Shown: positions 1 through 6,854, numbered from the stretch's first letter. The stretch: 11,014 nt of DNA from Ventricola sp036297385 (GCA_036297385.1 JAXJLD010000091.1:1-11014); one strand, 5' to 3'. Translations and numbers: made by a program. The notes: generated by a model from the letters alone, not told the origin.

Positions 1-52
1 TCATCCCCAAACCCCTTCTTCGCTTCGCGCCGGATGAAGCGGTTTGGTGGGG
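1..52. repeat. Intergenic inverted-repeat hairpin element, left copy
   Basis: The first 30 bases are an exact reverse complement of 10842-10871 at the other end of the window. Within the element CCAAACC (7-13) can pair with GGTTTGG (41-47), extended by CC (5-6) with GG (49-50) across a one-base bulge, and CTTC (15-18) can pair with GAAG (36-39). The stem is followed by an A-run, not a T-run, so it is not a classical intrinsic terminator for + strand transcription. It is best read as one copy of a dispersed intergenic repeat of this genome. Copy number cannot be judged from one window. Confidence 0.7.
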
Positions 53-83
53 AAAAAATCAAGAAATATAAAGGAAAACAGGT

Positions 84-1181
84 ATGCGCGTCCAATCGCT
101 GAGTTTACAAAATTTCAGAAATTATGAGCGGGCGAGCATTGCGCCGGACAGCGGCGTGACCGTGTTCACCGGCCCCAACGCACAGGGCAAGACCAATATG
201 CTCGAAGCGCTGCACCTATGCTGCATGGGCCGCAGCCACCGCACCCCGCGCGACGAGGAGCTCATCCGCTGGGGCGAGCCGCGCGCGCGTGTGCAGGTGC
301 GCACCGCCCAGCGCGATGGCACGCACGAGGTCACCATCCTGCTGGACAGAACGCAGAAAAAGCGCAAGGCCGTGCGCATCGGCGCACGCCCGGCTGAGCG
401 CATCGGAGAGCTTTTTGGGCACGTCTGCGGTGTGCTGTTCTCCCCGGAGGATCTCTCCATCATCAAGGACGGCCCGGCGGAGCGGCGCAGGTTTTTGGAT
501 ATGCAGCTTTCGCAGCTTCGCCCCGCCTATTTTTACAGCTTGCAGCGCGCCGTGCGCACGCTCAATCAGCGCAATGCGCTGCTCAAGAACATCGCGCACA
601 ATCCCGCACTGCTGCCCACGCTGGATATGTGGGATGAGCAGCTTGCCCGCGTGGGCGGGGAAATCGCCGCCGCGCGCCGGGAAGCCGTCGCCTTTTTGGA
701 TGAAAGCGCCAGACAGGCGCACGCTTCGCTGACTGGAGGGCGTGAGGAGCTGCGCTTGCGCTATCTTTCGCAGACGGCAGATGCGCAGAATCCTGCGGAG
801 CGACTGCTGGAGCGCCTGCACGCGGCGCGCAGCGAGGATTTGCGCCGCATGACGACCACCGTGGGCGTGCATCGCGACGACATGGGCGTAACCATCAACG
901 GCAAGGAAGCACGCACATTTGCCTCGCAGGGACAGCAGCGCAGCGCGGTGCTCTCCCTCAAGCTGGCACAGCTTGAAATGGCGGAACAGGAAACGGGCGA
1001 AGCGCCCATTTTGATGCTGGATGATGTGATGAGCGAGCTGGACCCCGGTCGCCGCCGCCAGCTCATCGAGCGGATTGACCGTGTACAGACCTTTGTGACC
1101 TGCACAGACCTCTCTGACCTCGCGGGTGCGCGGCAAGGCGCGGTCTACCGTGTGGAAAACGGCGTGCTGATGGCGCCGTGA
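84..1181 (+). CDS. recF: DNA replication and repair protein RecF
   Basis: RecF is an SMC-like ATPase that acts with RecO and RecR to load RecA at single-strand gaps and stalled forks in the cytoplasm. The 365-residue length is normal for the family. The N-terminus (LSLQNFRNYE) is typical RecF. Walker A GPNAQGKT is at residues 30-37, the ABC signature SQGQQR at 281-286, Walker B ILMLDD at 309-314, and the D-loop SELD at 317-320, so all ATPase motifs are intact. The ATG at 84 has AAGGA (71-75) eight bases upstream. In many bacteria recF sits in a dnaA-dnaN-recF-gyrB cluster. The upstream side is outside this window, and here gyrB does not follow; a DnaA-box region does. Confidence 0.97.
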   Translation: MRVQSLSLQNFRNYERASIAPDSGVTVFTGPNAQGKTNMLEALHLCCMGRSHRTPRDEELIRWGEPRARVQVRTAQRDGTHEVTILLDRTQKKRKAVRIGARPAERIGELFGHVCGVLFSPEDLSIIKDGPAERRRFLDMQLSQLRPAYFYSLQRAVRTLNQRNALLKNIAHNPALLPTLDMWDEQLARVGGEIAAARREAVAFLDESARQAHASLTGGREELRLRYLSQTADAQNPAERLLERLHAARSEDLRRMTTTVGVHRDDMGVTINGKEARTFASQGQQRSAVLSLKLAQLEMAEQETGEAPILMLDDVMSELDPGRRRQLIERIDRVQTFVTCTDLSDLAGARQGAVYRVENGVLMAP

Positions 1182-1254
1182 AGCGGGGAAAACGCGGGCG
1201 GGTTCTTTTTGGGCGCACGCAGTTTTTCACAGGCCGTGCAAGGGAAAAAAGGAC

Positions 1255-1305
1255 TTATCCAAGAGTTATCCACATCTATCCACAAATTATCCACATCTGT
1301 CGACA
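1255..1305 (+). promoter_or_regulatory. DnaA-box array, + strand arm
   Basis: Five head-to-tail boxes start at 1255, 1266, 1276, 1287 and 1297. Those at 1266 and 1287 match TTATCCACA exactly, and the one at 1276 differs at its first base. The outer two have two and three mismatches. The 10-11 base step would put successive boxes on the same DNA face, as expected for cooperative DnaA filament assembly. Confidence 0.8.
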
Positions 1306-1309
1306 AGTC

Positions 1310-1352
1310 TGTGGAAAAGTGTGTGGATAAGAAACGGATAACCTGCGGACAA
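1310..1352 (-). promoter_or_regulatory. DnaA-box array, - strand arm
   Basis: Boxes read on the - strand lie at 1310-1318 (TTTTCCACA, one mismatch), 1322-1330 (TTATCCACA, exact), 1333-1341 (three mismatches, keeping TTATCC) and 1344-1352 (TTGTCCGCA, two mismatches). The step is 11-12 bases. This arm faces the + strand arm and makes a rough dyad. Confidence 0.7.
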
Positions 1353-1378
1353 GTGGAAAGCACGTATGTGCGCCCTCC

Positions 1379-1472
1379 TTTTGGGGAAGCCCAAAAAGCG
1401 TGGGCCCGCCAAAACTTTTGGTCGATGGACAGCCCAAAACTTTTGGGGCGGGTTGGGGAGGACTCCAAAAGT
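1379..1472. repeat. Cluster of CCAAAA/TTTTGG palindromes
   Basis: Seven copies of the half-site CCAAAA or its complement TTTTGG fall within about 95 bases. They form TTTTGGG-GAAG-CCCAAAA at 1379-1396, CCAAAACTTTTGG at 1409-1421 and CCCAAAACTTTTGGG at 1433-1447, plus a single CCAAAAGT at 1465-1472. Centres are about 25-28 bases apart. They lie between the DnaA boxes and the start of the next gene, so they could be operator sites for a dimeric regulator of that gene, protein sites of an origin, or RNA hairpins in its leader. No known regulator is recognised. Confidence 0.6.
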
Positions 1473-1505
1473 GGAAAAGTAGGAGAAAGGAAACAGACTG
1501 CAACG

Positions 1506-2699
1506 ATGGATCGCAATAAAAAGCGCGTGACGTACATGACCGGCGCGAACAGCACGCTGAGCACCTACGGCATGAACGAGAGAAAAAAGAAGAAAAAGCC
1601 GGGCATACAGCCGATGCGTATGCTGCTTGCGCTGGCGGTGATGGGCGCGGTGCTCGCGGCGGTGGTGGCCTATGCGCTCAACGGCTCCGGCCGGGAGAGT
1701 GTAGGCAAGGTGACGCGCATCGGCGCAACGCTTTCCCAAAACGTGACGCCCTTTGGCGACAGCGTGATCTTCTATGACGGCACGACGCTGCACTGCATGG
1801 CAGCCACGGGCGGCAACGAGTGGAGCTATCAGATCGGCACGAACGCGGATTACGACGCGACGAAGGAGCGCATCGTCGCCTGGTCGGGCAATGACCTGTA
1901 CATCCTCAACAGCCGAGGCCGCCTGATCTACAACAACAAGATGTCCGATATGATTCAGTTCGCCAGCGCGGGCAGCACCTATGTGGCGGCGTTTGTGGGC
2001 GAGCCGGACAACGGCGTGATCTCCGTCATCAACGAATCGGGCCAGATCGTGGACAACGTGAGCGTGAGCAATCAGACGCTGCTGGACATCGGCTTTTTCA
2101 AAACCACCACCTCCTCCAGCGCACAGGAGACGGAGCTGATGTGGGTGCTGGGGCTGGATACGACCGGCACGGTCATCTCCACCGAATTGCAGACCTTCCA
2201 GCCGGGCAAGCTCTCCACGGGCAAAAGCTCGCTCGGCGAACACATCGCCTACAAGGTGTACTCCATCAATGGCTCGCTGGAGGTGGTCACCACCCGCCAG
2301 ATCATGCACTACAACTACCGCGTGCTGGAGCAGAGCAACCCCACGCTCATCTACGGCTATACCGTGGAGGACGTGCAGCAGGTGGGCAGCGTCACCTATC
2401 AGATGCTGATTCCCGCGCAGGAGAGCCGTGAAGGCGTGCGCATCAACAACATCCGCCTGATGTACGGCAATGTGGACCGCGTGCTGCACCTGCCCAGCGA
2501 GTGCATGGCGGCGGCGCTGGGCACGCACTCGGTGTACGGCTTTGCGTCCAATGCGGTGTACGTCTGCAAGTTTGGGGAGACGACGTTTGACGCGCACGCC
2601 CTGCCCATCAATGTGACGGCGGTGCTGGGCATGATCTCGGACAACCGCGTGATCGTCGCATCCGGCTCGGAAATCTACGTCGTCGAGCTGCCCCGCTGA
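1506..2699 (+). CDS. Membrane-anchored beta-propeller-like protein, DUF5711-like
   Basis: The product is 397 residues from the ATG at 1506. A short basic cytoplasmic head (RKKKKK, residues 26-31) precedes one transmembrane helix (about 39-58). The positive-inside rule then places the remaining 335 or so residues outside the cell. That part is rich in short beta-like repeats of the kind GNEWSYQIG, NDLYILNSRGRLIYN and GVISVINESGQIVDN, as in PQQ/WD-like propellers. This layout fits the clostridial DUF5711 family, of unknown function; the assignment is from recall of the family pattern. The purine-rich AGGAGAAAGG (1481-1490) is 15 bases upstream, rather far. The reading frame stays open upstream to a TTG at 1209, but that stretch covers the DnaA boxes and is not protein-like, so the longer form is rejected. 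Confidence 0.75.
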   Translation: MDRNKKRVTYMTGANSTLSTYGMNERKKKKKPGIQPMRMLLALAVMGAVLAAVVAYALNGSGRESVGKVTRIGATLSQNVTPFGDSVIFYDGTTLHCMAATGGNEWSYQIGTNADYDATKERIVAWSGNDLYILNSRGRLIYNNKMSDMIQFASAGSTYVAAFVGEPDNGVISVINESGQIVDNVSVSNQTLLDIGFFKTTTSSSAQETELMWVLGLDTTGTVISTELQTFQPGKLSTGKSSLGEHIAYKVYSINGSLEVVTTRQIMHYNYRVLEQSNPTLIYGYTVEDVQQVGSVTYQMLIPAQESREGVRINNIRLMYGNVDRVLHLPSECMAAALGTHSVYGFASNAVYVCKFGETTFDAHALPINVTAVLGMISDNRVIVASGSEIYVVELPR

Positions 2700-2730
2700 C
2701 AGGCGGAGCACGCCCGCGAAAGGAGCTTGC

Positions 2731-3423
2731 ATGAATATCATTGACTTCATCATTCTGGCCGTGCTGGCCGTCAGCGTGATTTACGGTATGTACCGCGGCT
2801 TTGTCAGCGGCGTGCTGAGCGTGGCGGCGCTCATCGGCTCGGCGGCGCTGGCGCTGGCTATGAGCGGCTCGCTGGCCGCGTGGCTCAAGGGCAACGAGAC
2901 GCTGGTGCAGACGCTGCTGTACTACACCGACGCGGGCAGCCGCGTGGGCAGTCTCGATCTGTCACTCATGAGCGTTGCGCAGGTGACGGAAAGCTCGCTG
3001 GCGCAGATTCTGCAAAGCGCACACCTGCCCGCCGCGTTTGAAAGCGCGTTCATTGCGGGCATGGCCAGCGCACCGGGAGCGCTCACCATCTCTGAGCTGC
3101 TCAGCCAGACGATTGTGAGCGTGACGATCTCCATCCTCAGCTTCCTGATCTGCTTTCTGGTTGCCTACGTCGCGGCGACGTTTGTCATCCATCTGATCAG
3201 CTATGTATTTGAGCTGCCGGTGCTGCGCCATCTGGATTCGCTCGTTGGCGGCCTGTTCGGCCTGATGCGCGGCGTGCTGCTGCTGTTCATCCTCTTTGCG
3301 CTGGTGCCCATCGTGCTGGCGGTTGCCCCCGTGCCGCAGATTGAGGAGCTGCTGGCGGCCTCGCGCCTCGCGCCGATGTTTGACAGCCGTCTCATTCTGG
3401 CGATTTTGCAGGGCACGGTGTAA
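2731..3423 (+). CDS. cvpA: CvpA family membrane protein
   Basis: This 230-residue integral membrane protein has the CvpA family signature: an N-terminal NIIDFIILAVLAVSVIYGMY helix followed by RGFVSGV, a second helix at about 30-50, then two more around residues 125-150 and 175-200, the last pair linked by LRHLDSLVGGLFGLMRG, a typical glycine-rich CvpA stretch. CvpA was first linked to colicin V export and purF regulation in E. coli; its molecular role in Firmicutes is not settled. The ATG at 2731 has a strong AAAGGAG (about 2718-2724). It begins 31 bases after the DUF5711-like gene, so the two are probably co-transcribed and may both act at the membrane. Confidence 0.85.
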   Translation: MNIIDFIILAVLAVSVIYGMYRGFVSGVLSVAALIGSAALALAMSGSLAAWLKGNETLVQTLLYYTDAGSRVGSLDLSLMSVAQVTESSLAQILQSAHLPAAFESAFIAGMASAPGALTISELLSQTIVSVTISILSFLICFLVAYVAATFVIHLISYVFELPVLRHLDSLVGGLFGLMRGVLLLFILFALVPIVLAVAPVPQIEELLAASRLAPMFDSRLILAILQGTV

Positions 3424-3450
3424 CGCCGTCCTCGCAGCCTTGGCGTAGAC

Positions 3451-3491
3451 CTCATCCCTGTCCCCTTTAGAAAAGGCTCAGGCGAGATGAG
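3451..3491. repeat. Long imperfect hairpin in the cvpA downstream gap
   Basis: CTCATC (3451-3456) pairs with GATGAG (3486-3491), CCTG (3457-3460) with CAGG (3479-3482), and CCTTT (3464-3468) with AAAGG (3472-3476) around a three-base AGA loop. Small bulges separate the three stems. A further short inverted repeat (ACGCC 3423-3427, GGCGT 3442-3446) lies just before it. There is no T-run after the stem, so it is not a standard terminator. It ends a few bases before the ribosome site of the next gene, so it could be an mRNA processing or stability element or a small dispersed repeat. Confidence 0.6.
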
Positions 3492-3506
3492 AGAAGGAGA
3501 ATTCAC

Positions 3507-3680
3507 ATGGAAGTATTCTATTACCGCTGCCGGACGTGCGGCTATGTGCATCAGGTGCCCAGCTACTGGATGAGCTATGCGCCGGAGGACACGCACGAGC
3601 AGATGCACTTTGATCCCCGAACGCAGAGCGTATGCGAGAATCAGACGCTTGACTACGCGGGCGAAGGCGAAACCGATTGA
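3507..3680 (+). CDS. Small zinc-knuckle protein, 57 residues, unknown function
   Basis: A short gene with ATG at 3507, preceded by AAGGAG (3494-3499), and TGA at 3678-3680. The product starts MEVFYYRCRTCGYVHQVPSY and holds a C8-x2-C11-G knuckle as in rubredoxin-like zinc ribbons. A further cysteine at 43 and histidines at 15, 30 and 34 are possible ligands, though a classical second CxxC is absent. The C-terminus is acidic. It has no membrane segment or signal peptide. The stop is 11 bases before the first M42 gene, so it heads that operon and may share its regulation or bind a metal for it; that role is speculation. The strong ribosome site and knuckle support a real gene. Confidence 0.7.
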   Translation: MEVFYYRCRTCGYVHQVPSYWMSYAPEDTHEQMHFDPRTQSVCENQTLDYAGEGETD

Positions 3681-3691
3681 GGAGCGGCTGT

Positions 3692-4735
3692 ATGGACTAT
3701 ATGCAATTTCTCAGCGAGATCACGCGGGTTCCCGGCACGAGCGGCTATGAAGCGCCCGTGGCCGGGGCGTTTGCCCGCGCGTTCGCGCCATACTGTGACG
3801 AGGTGCGGATAGACGCGATGAACAGCGTGATCGCCGTGCAGCGCGGCGGGGGACGCGGCCCGAAGGTGATGCTCTGCGCACACATCGACGAGGTAGGGCT
3901 GATGACGCTCTCCGTCGAGGATGACGGCAGCGTGCGCTTCCTCTCCCTCGGTGTGGCGGCACAGACGCTGCCCGGACAGGAAGTGACGCTGCTGACGGCG
4001 GAAGGGCCGCTCTACGGCGTGATCGGCGCACCGCCCCTTGCGCTGATGGCGGCAGACGAGCGCGGGCAGGCGACGGCGGCAGAGGCGCTGTTCATTGACA
4101 CGGGCCTGCCGGTGCAGGAGGTTCGCCGCCGCGTGCCCGCGGGCACGCCGGTGCAGCTCATCGGCCGGACGACGGCGCTTGAAAACGGCCTTGTGGCCAG
4201 CAAGACGCTGGATGACCGCGCCTGCGCGGCCATTTTGCTGGACTGTGCGCAGCAGCTTCGCCGCAGGCTGCACGATGCGGATGTGTATTACGTCCTCTCC
4301 TCGCGGGAGGAGCGGGATTCCCTCGGTGCGCTGACGGCGGCGGAGCGGTTGGAGCCGGACGCAGCCATCATTCTGGATGTGACGCATGGGACGATGCCAG
4401 GCTGTGAGCCGGGCGAGACGTTCCCGCTGGACGTGACGACGGTTTCCTGCGGGCCGAACACGCACAGAAAGCTGGCGGCGCTGCTGCTGGCACAGGCGGA
4501 CAAGCTGAGCGTGAAAACACAGATTGAGGTGGCTGCGGGCAGCACATGGACGGACGCATGGGCGGTGCAGACGGCGGCGCAGGGCGTGCCGTGCGCGGTG
4601 GTGAGCCTGCCGGTCAAGTATATGCATACGACGGTGGAGCTGGGCAGCACGGCGCTGATGGCGCAGCAGGCCCGCCTGCTGTGCGAGAGCGTATGCGCGA
4701 TGGATGCAGGATGGGAGGAAACGCTGTGCTTCTGA
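3692..4735 (+). CDS. M42 family metallo-aminopeptidase, first paralogue
   Basis: M42 enzymes are cytoplasmic di-metal (zinc or cobalt) aminopeptidases, also annotated as glutamyl aminopeptidase, FrvX-like or endoglucanase-like, that form dodecameric TET shells and trim peptides. The 347-residue length is usual. The N-terminus FLSEITRVPGTSGYE is typical. Visible active-site elements are AHIDEVG (H64, D66), LDDR (D174, D175), the Glu pair E206-E207, D229 in ILDVTHG, and H312 in KYMHTTVE. All are present, so activity is expected. The Glu pair sits in an unusual context, REERDSLGA instead of the common QEEVGLRGA, which may alter specificity. The ATG at 3692 is chosen over a TTG at 3677 because TGAGGAG lies seven bases upstream. 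Its end overlaps the start of the next paralogue. Confidence 0.88.
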   Translation: MDYMQFLSEITRVPGTSGYEAPVAGAFARAFAPYCDEVRIDAMNSVIAVQRGGGRGPKVMLCAHIDEVGLMTLSVEDDGSVRFLSLGVAAQTLPGQEVTLLTAEGPLYGVIGAPPLALMAADERGQATAAEALFIDTGLPVQEVRRRVPAGTPVQLIGRTTALENGLVASKTLDDRACAAILLDCAQQLRRRLHDADVYYVLSSREERDSLGALTAAERLEPDAAIILDVTHGTMPGCEPGETFPLDVTTVSCGPNTHRKLAALLLAQADKLSVKTQIEVAAGSTWTDAWAVQTAAQGVPCAVVSLPVKYMHTTVELGSTALMAQQARLLCESVCAMDAGWEETLCF

Positions 4736-5763
4736 GGGAGATCACCGCGCTGCGCGGCCCTTCCGGCTGGGAGGATGCGGTGCGCAGTGCGCTGCGCACG
4801 GAGGCGGAGCGTGCGCTTTGTGGCCGGGAAGGGCGCGTATACGGCGACACGATGGGCAGCCTCTACGCCTTCCGCAAGGGAACGGACGCCAAAAAGCCGC
4901 ACATCATGCTGGCGGCACACATGGACGAGGCGGGCTTCATCGTCCGCTTTGCCGGGGAGGACGGCCTGCTGCGCTTTGAATGTGTGGGGCAGATCGATCC
5001 CCGGTGGATCGTCTCCAAGCGCGTGCTGGTGGGCGAGGGCGCTGTGCCGGGCGTGATCGGTGTGAAGGCCATCCACCTGATGAGCGCGGAGGAGCGCAAA
5101 AAAGCGCCGGACTGCGCGCAGCTCTTCATCGACATCGGCGCAAAGGACAAAGCGCAGGCCGAGCGCCTCTGCCCGCCGGGCAGCTACGCGACGTTTGAAA
5201 GCGAGTACCGCGCCTTTGGCGACGGCTTTGTGAAGGCAAAGGCGCTGGATGACCGCGCGGGCTGCCTGATTCTGCTGGAGGCGCTGCGCACGAGCGATTA
5301 CGCGGGCGATCTCACCTGCGTCTTTACGGTGCAGGCTCAGGTCGGTATGCGCGGCGCGGCGGTGGCGGCAAAGCGTGTGAGGCCGGATGCGGCGCTCATC
5401 GTGGATGCGGCGGCGGCGTTTGACATGGGCATGACCGATGCACACTGGCAGGAAACGCGCTGCGGCGGCGGGGCGGCCCTGCCGTTTATGGACAGCCGCT
5501 CGATTGCCTCGCGCACGATGCGTGCGCTGGCGCTGGAGACGGCGAAGCGGGAGAACATCCCCGTGCAGCGGACGTGCGGCACGGGCGGCGAATCCGACGC
5601 GGGAGCGATCATGGAGGCGGGCGTACCCTGCCTGACCATCGCCTTCCCCTGCCGGTACGCGGGCAGCGGCGTGAGCGTGTGCAAGCGCAGCGACATCGAC
5701 GCGGCGCAGGCGCTGACCTTCGCCGTGCTCAAGGAGATTGAAGCAAGGAGCGAAACGCCATGA
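4726..5763 (+). CDS. M42 family protein, probable catalytically inactive paralogue
   Basis: The fold is clearly M42: LREITALRGPSGWE at the N-terminus, AAHMDEAG (H65, D67), ALDDRAG (D175, D176), IHLMSAEER and IVDAAAA (D227). However, the segment that should read QEEVGLRGA reads QAQVGMRGA, so the catalytic Glu and the following metal-binding Glu are A204 and Q205. The C-terminal RYMHS motif is RYAGS, so the His ligand is G313. A general base and two metal ligands are therefore lost while the reading frame and the rest of the fold are intact, which fits a maintained pseudoenzyme more than decay. The GTG start at 4726 is preferred because GGGAGGAAA (4713-4720) lies just before it; ATG at 4711 is the alternative. 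The GTG start overlaps the previous gene by 10 bases, and the stop overlaps the next ATG. Confidence 0.85.
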   Translation: MLLREITALRGPSGWEDAVRSALRTEAERALCGREGRVYGDTMGSLYAFRKGTDAKKPHIMLAAHMDEAGFIVRFAGEDGLLRFECVGQIDPRWIVSKRVLVGEGAVPGVIGVKAIHLMSAEERKKAPDCAQLFIDIGAKDKAQAERLCPPGSYATFESEYRAFGDGFVKAKALDDRAGCLILLEALRTSDYAGDLTCVFTVQAQVGMRGAAVAAKRVRPDAALIVDAAAAFDMGMTDAHWQETRCGGGAALPFMDSRSIASRTMRALALETAKRENIPVQRTCGTGGESDAGAIMEAGVPCLTIAFPCRYAGSGVSVCKRSDIDAAQALTFAVLKEIEARSETP

Positions 5764-6746
5764 ATATGGAGCTGCTGAGCAAGATGCTCACCGCCTACGG
5801 CCCGTCCGGCCGGGAAGGGCGCGTGGCGGCGGTGATCCGCGAGGCGCTTGCGGGCCATGTGGACACGCTGGAGACCGATGCGATGGGCAACCTGATTGCC
5901 GTCAAGAAGGGCGACGGCACGGGCAGGCGCGTGATGACTTGCGCACACATGGATCACATTGCGCTGGCGGTGACGGATGCGGACGAAAACGGCTTCCTGC
6001 GCGTGTGCGGCGTGGGCGGCGTGTATCCGCAGAAGATGGTCGGGTGTCACGTCGCGTTTGAAAACGGCGTGGGCGGCGTGATCGGCGCGGATGAGACCGC
6101 CAAGGAGCCGCAGGAGGTCTCCGACCTGTATGTGGACATCGGCGCGGAGAGCCGCGAGGAGGCGCTTGAGCGGGTGCAGCCGGGCGATATGTGCGTGATG
6201 CAGCCGCGCGTGACGCAGCTTGGTGCGCACAGGCTGTCCTCCCCGGCGATGGACGACCGCATCGCCTGCTATATTCAGGTTCAGGCGCTGCTGGAGGCGC
6301 AGTCGGGCAACGAGATCATCGCCGTCTTTTCCGTGCAGGAGGAGGAGGGCGTGGGCGGCGCGGGCGCAGCGGCTTATGCCATGCGGCCCGATTGGGGCAT
6401 CGCCGTGGATGTGACGGGCACGGGCGACGTGCCGAAGGTGAAGGCGGCGCTGCCGGTGAAGCTGGGCGCAGGCGCGGCGATCAAGATTATGGATCGTTCG
6501 CTGATCTGCTCGCCGTCCGTCGTGGCGCTGATGGAGCGGCTGGCGAAGGAGAACGGCATTGCGCATCAGCGCGAGGTGCTGCCCTATGGCGGCACGGATG
6601 CGGCGGCCATCCAGCGCACGCGCGGTGGCATTCCCTGCGGCGCGATTTCCATCCCCTGCCGCTATGTGCATACGGCGGCGGAGATGGTCGATCTGCGCGA
6701 TGTGGAGGCGTGCGTGGCGCTGCTCAAGGCGTGCCTGAAGGCATAA
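5760..6746 (+). CDS. M42 family metallo-aminopeptidase, third paralogue
   Basis: The 328-residue product keeps every key M42 residue: CAHMDH (H63, D65), AMDDR (D165, D166), FSVQEEEGVGGAG (catalytic pair E194-E195), AVDVTG (D217) and CRYVHT (H304). It is expected to be an active di-metal aminopeptidase. One oddity is H66 after the first Asp, where the family usually has Glu (HMDEIG). The ATG at 5760 overlaps the preceding TGA as ATGA, which suggests translational coupling, and AAGGAG (5745-5750) is well placed. A second in-frame ATG at 5766 is possible. It is the last gene of the 3507-6746 operon; a 108-base gap follows. Confidence 0.9.
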   Translation: MNMELLSKMLTAYGPSGREGRVAAVIREALAGHVDTLETDAMGNLIAVKKGDGTGRRVMTCAHMDHIALAVTDADENGFLRVCGVGGVYPQKMVGCHVAFENGVGGVIGADETAKEPQEVSDLYVDIGAESREEALERVQPGDMCVMQPRVTQLGAHRLSSPAMDDRIACYIQVQALLEAQSGNEIIAVFSVQEEEGVGGAGAAAYAMRPDWGIAVDVTGTGDVPKVKAALPVKLGAGAAIKIMDRSLICSPSVVALMERLAKENGIAHQREVLPYGGTDAAAIQRTRGGIPCGAISIPCRYVHTAAEMVDLRDVEACVALLKACLKA

Positions 6747-6751
6747 TATCG

Positions 6752-6761
6752 TTTGCGCAAA
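6752..6761. repeat. Ten-base perfect palindrome TTTGCGCAAA
   Basis: This palindrome lies in the 108-base gap after the M42 trio, six bases past the stop codon and upstream of the next operon. It could be an operator half-pair, but a single short palindrome of this kind can arise by chance. No convincing -35/-10 pair was found beside it. Confidence 0.3.
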
Positions 6762-6854
6762 TGGTGTTAGATGCAACAGGGTATGAAGCCTGCCGCGGCT
6801 GACGTTTCAATGCGAACCTCTCCCCCATTTCCAAGCATAAAGGAGTCAACAACC

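Larger units (their letters stand above)
1182..1505. other. Candidate origin region or DnaA-binding locus (recF downstream gap)
   Basis: This 324-base non-coding gap holds two facing sets of DnaA boxes (consensus TTATCCACA). On the + strand exact boxes lie at 1266-1274 and 1287-1295, a one-mismatch box at 1276-1284, and weaker ones at 1255-1263, 1297-1305 and 1223-1231. On the - strand an exact box lies at 1322-1330, a one-mismatch box at 1310-1318, and weaker ones at 1344-1352 and 1333-1341. Starts are 10-12 bases apart, about one helical turn. TGTCGACA (1298-1305) lies near the axis, and CTTGTCGAC on the - strand (1299-1307) is Spo0A-box-like at 7 of 9 positions. A convincing AT-rich unwinding element or DnaA-trio was not found, so a full oriC is inferred, not shown. 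A DnaA-titration or regulatory locus is the alternative. No convincing promoter was seen. Confidence 0.7.

Noticed and set aside
1209..1505. N-terminal extension of the DUF5711-like gene starting at TTG 1209
   Set aside because: It would translate the DnaA-box array and palindromes; the sequence is not protein-like, and a plain cytoplasmic-head plus membrane-helix start occurs at ATG 1506.
1287..2753. Long - strand open frame of 488 codons opposite the DUF5711-like gene
   Set aside because: It is a GC-rich antisense shadow with low-complexity His/Arg/Ala composition and crosses the DnaA-box region.
4546..4725. Upstream extension of the second M42 gene from ATG 4546
   Set aside because: It overlaps the end of the first M42 gene by about 190 bases, translates to Gly/Ala-rich non-family sequence, and the ribosome site lies at 4713-4720.
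5337..6776. Long - strand frame of 479 codons opposite the M42 genes
   Set aside because: It is antisense to two well-supported genes and its His/Arg/Ala-rich translation resembles no protein family.
6771..6854. Upstream extension of the two-pass membrane protein
   Set aside because: The strong AAAGGAG at about 6839-6845 lies inside it and points to ATG 6855.
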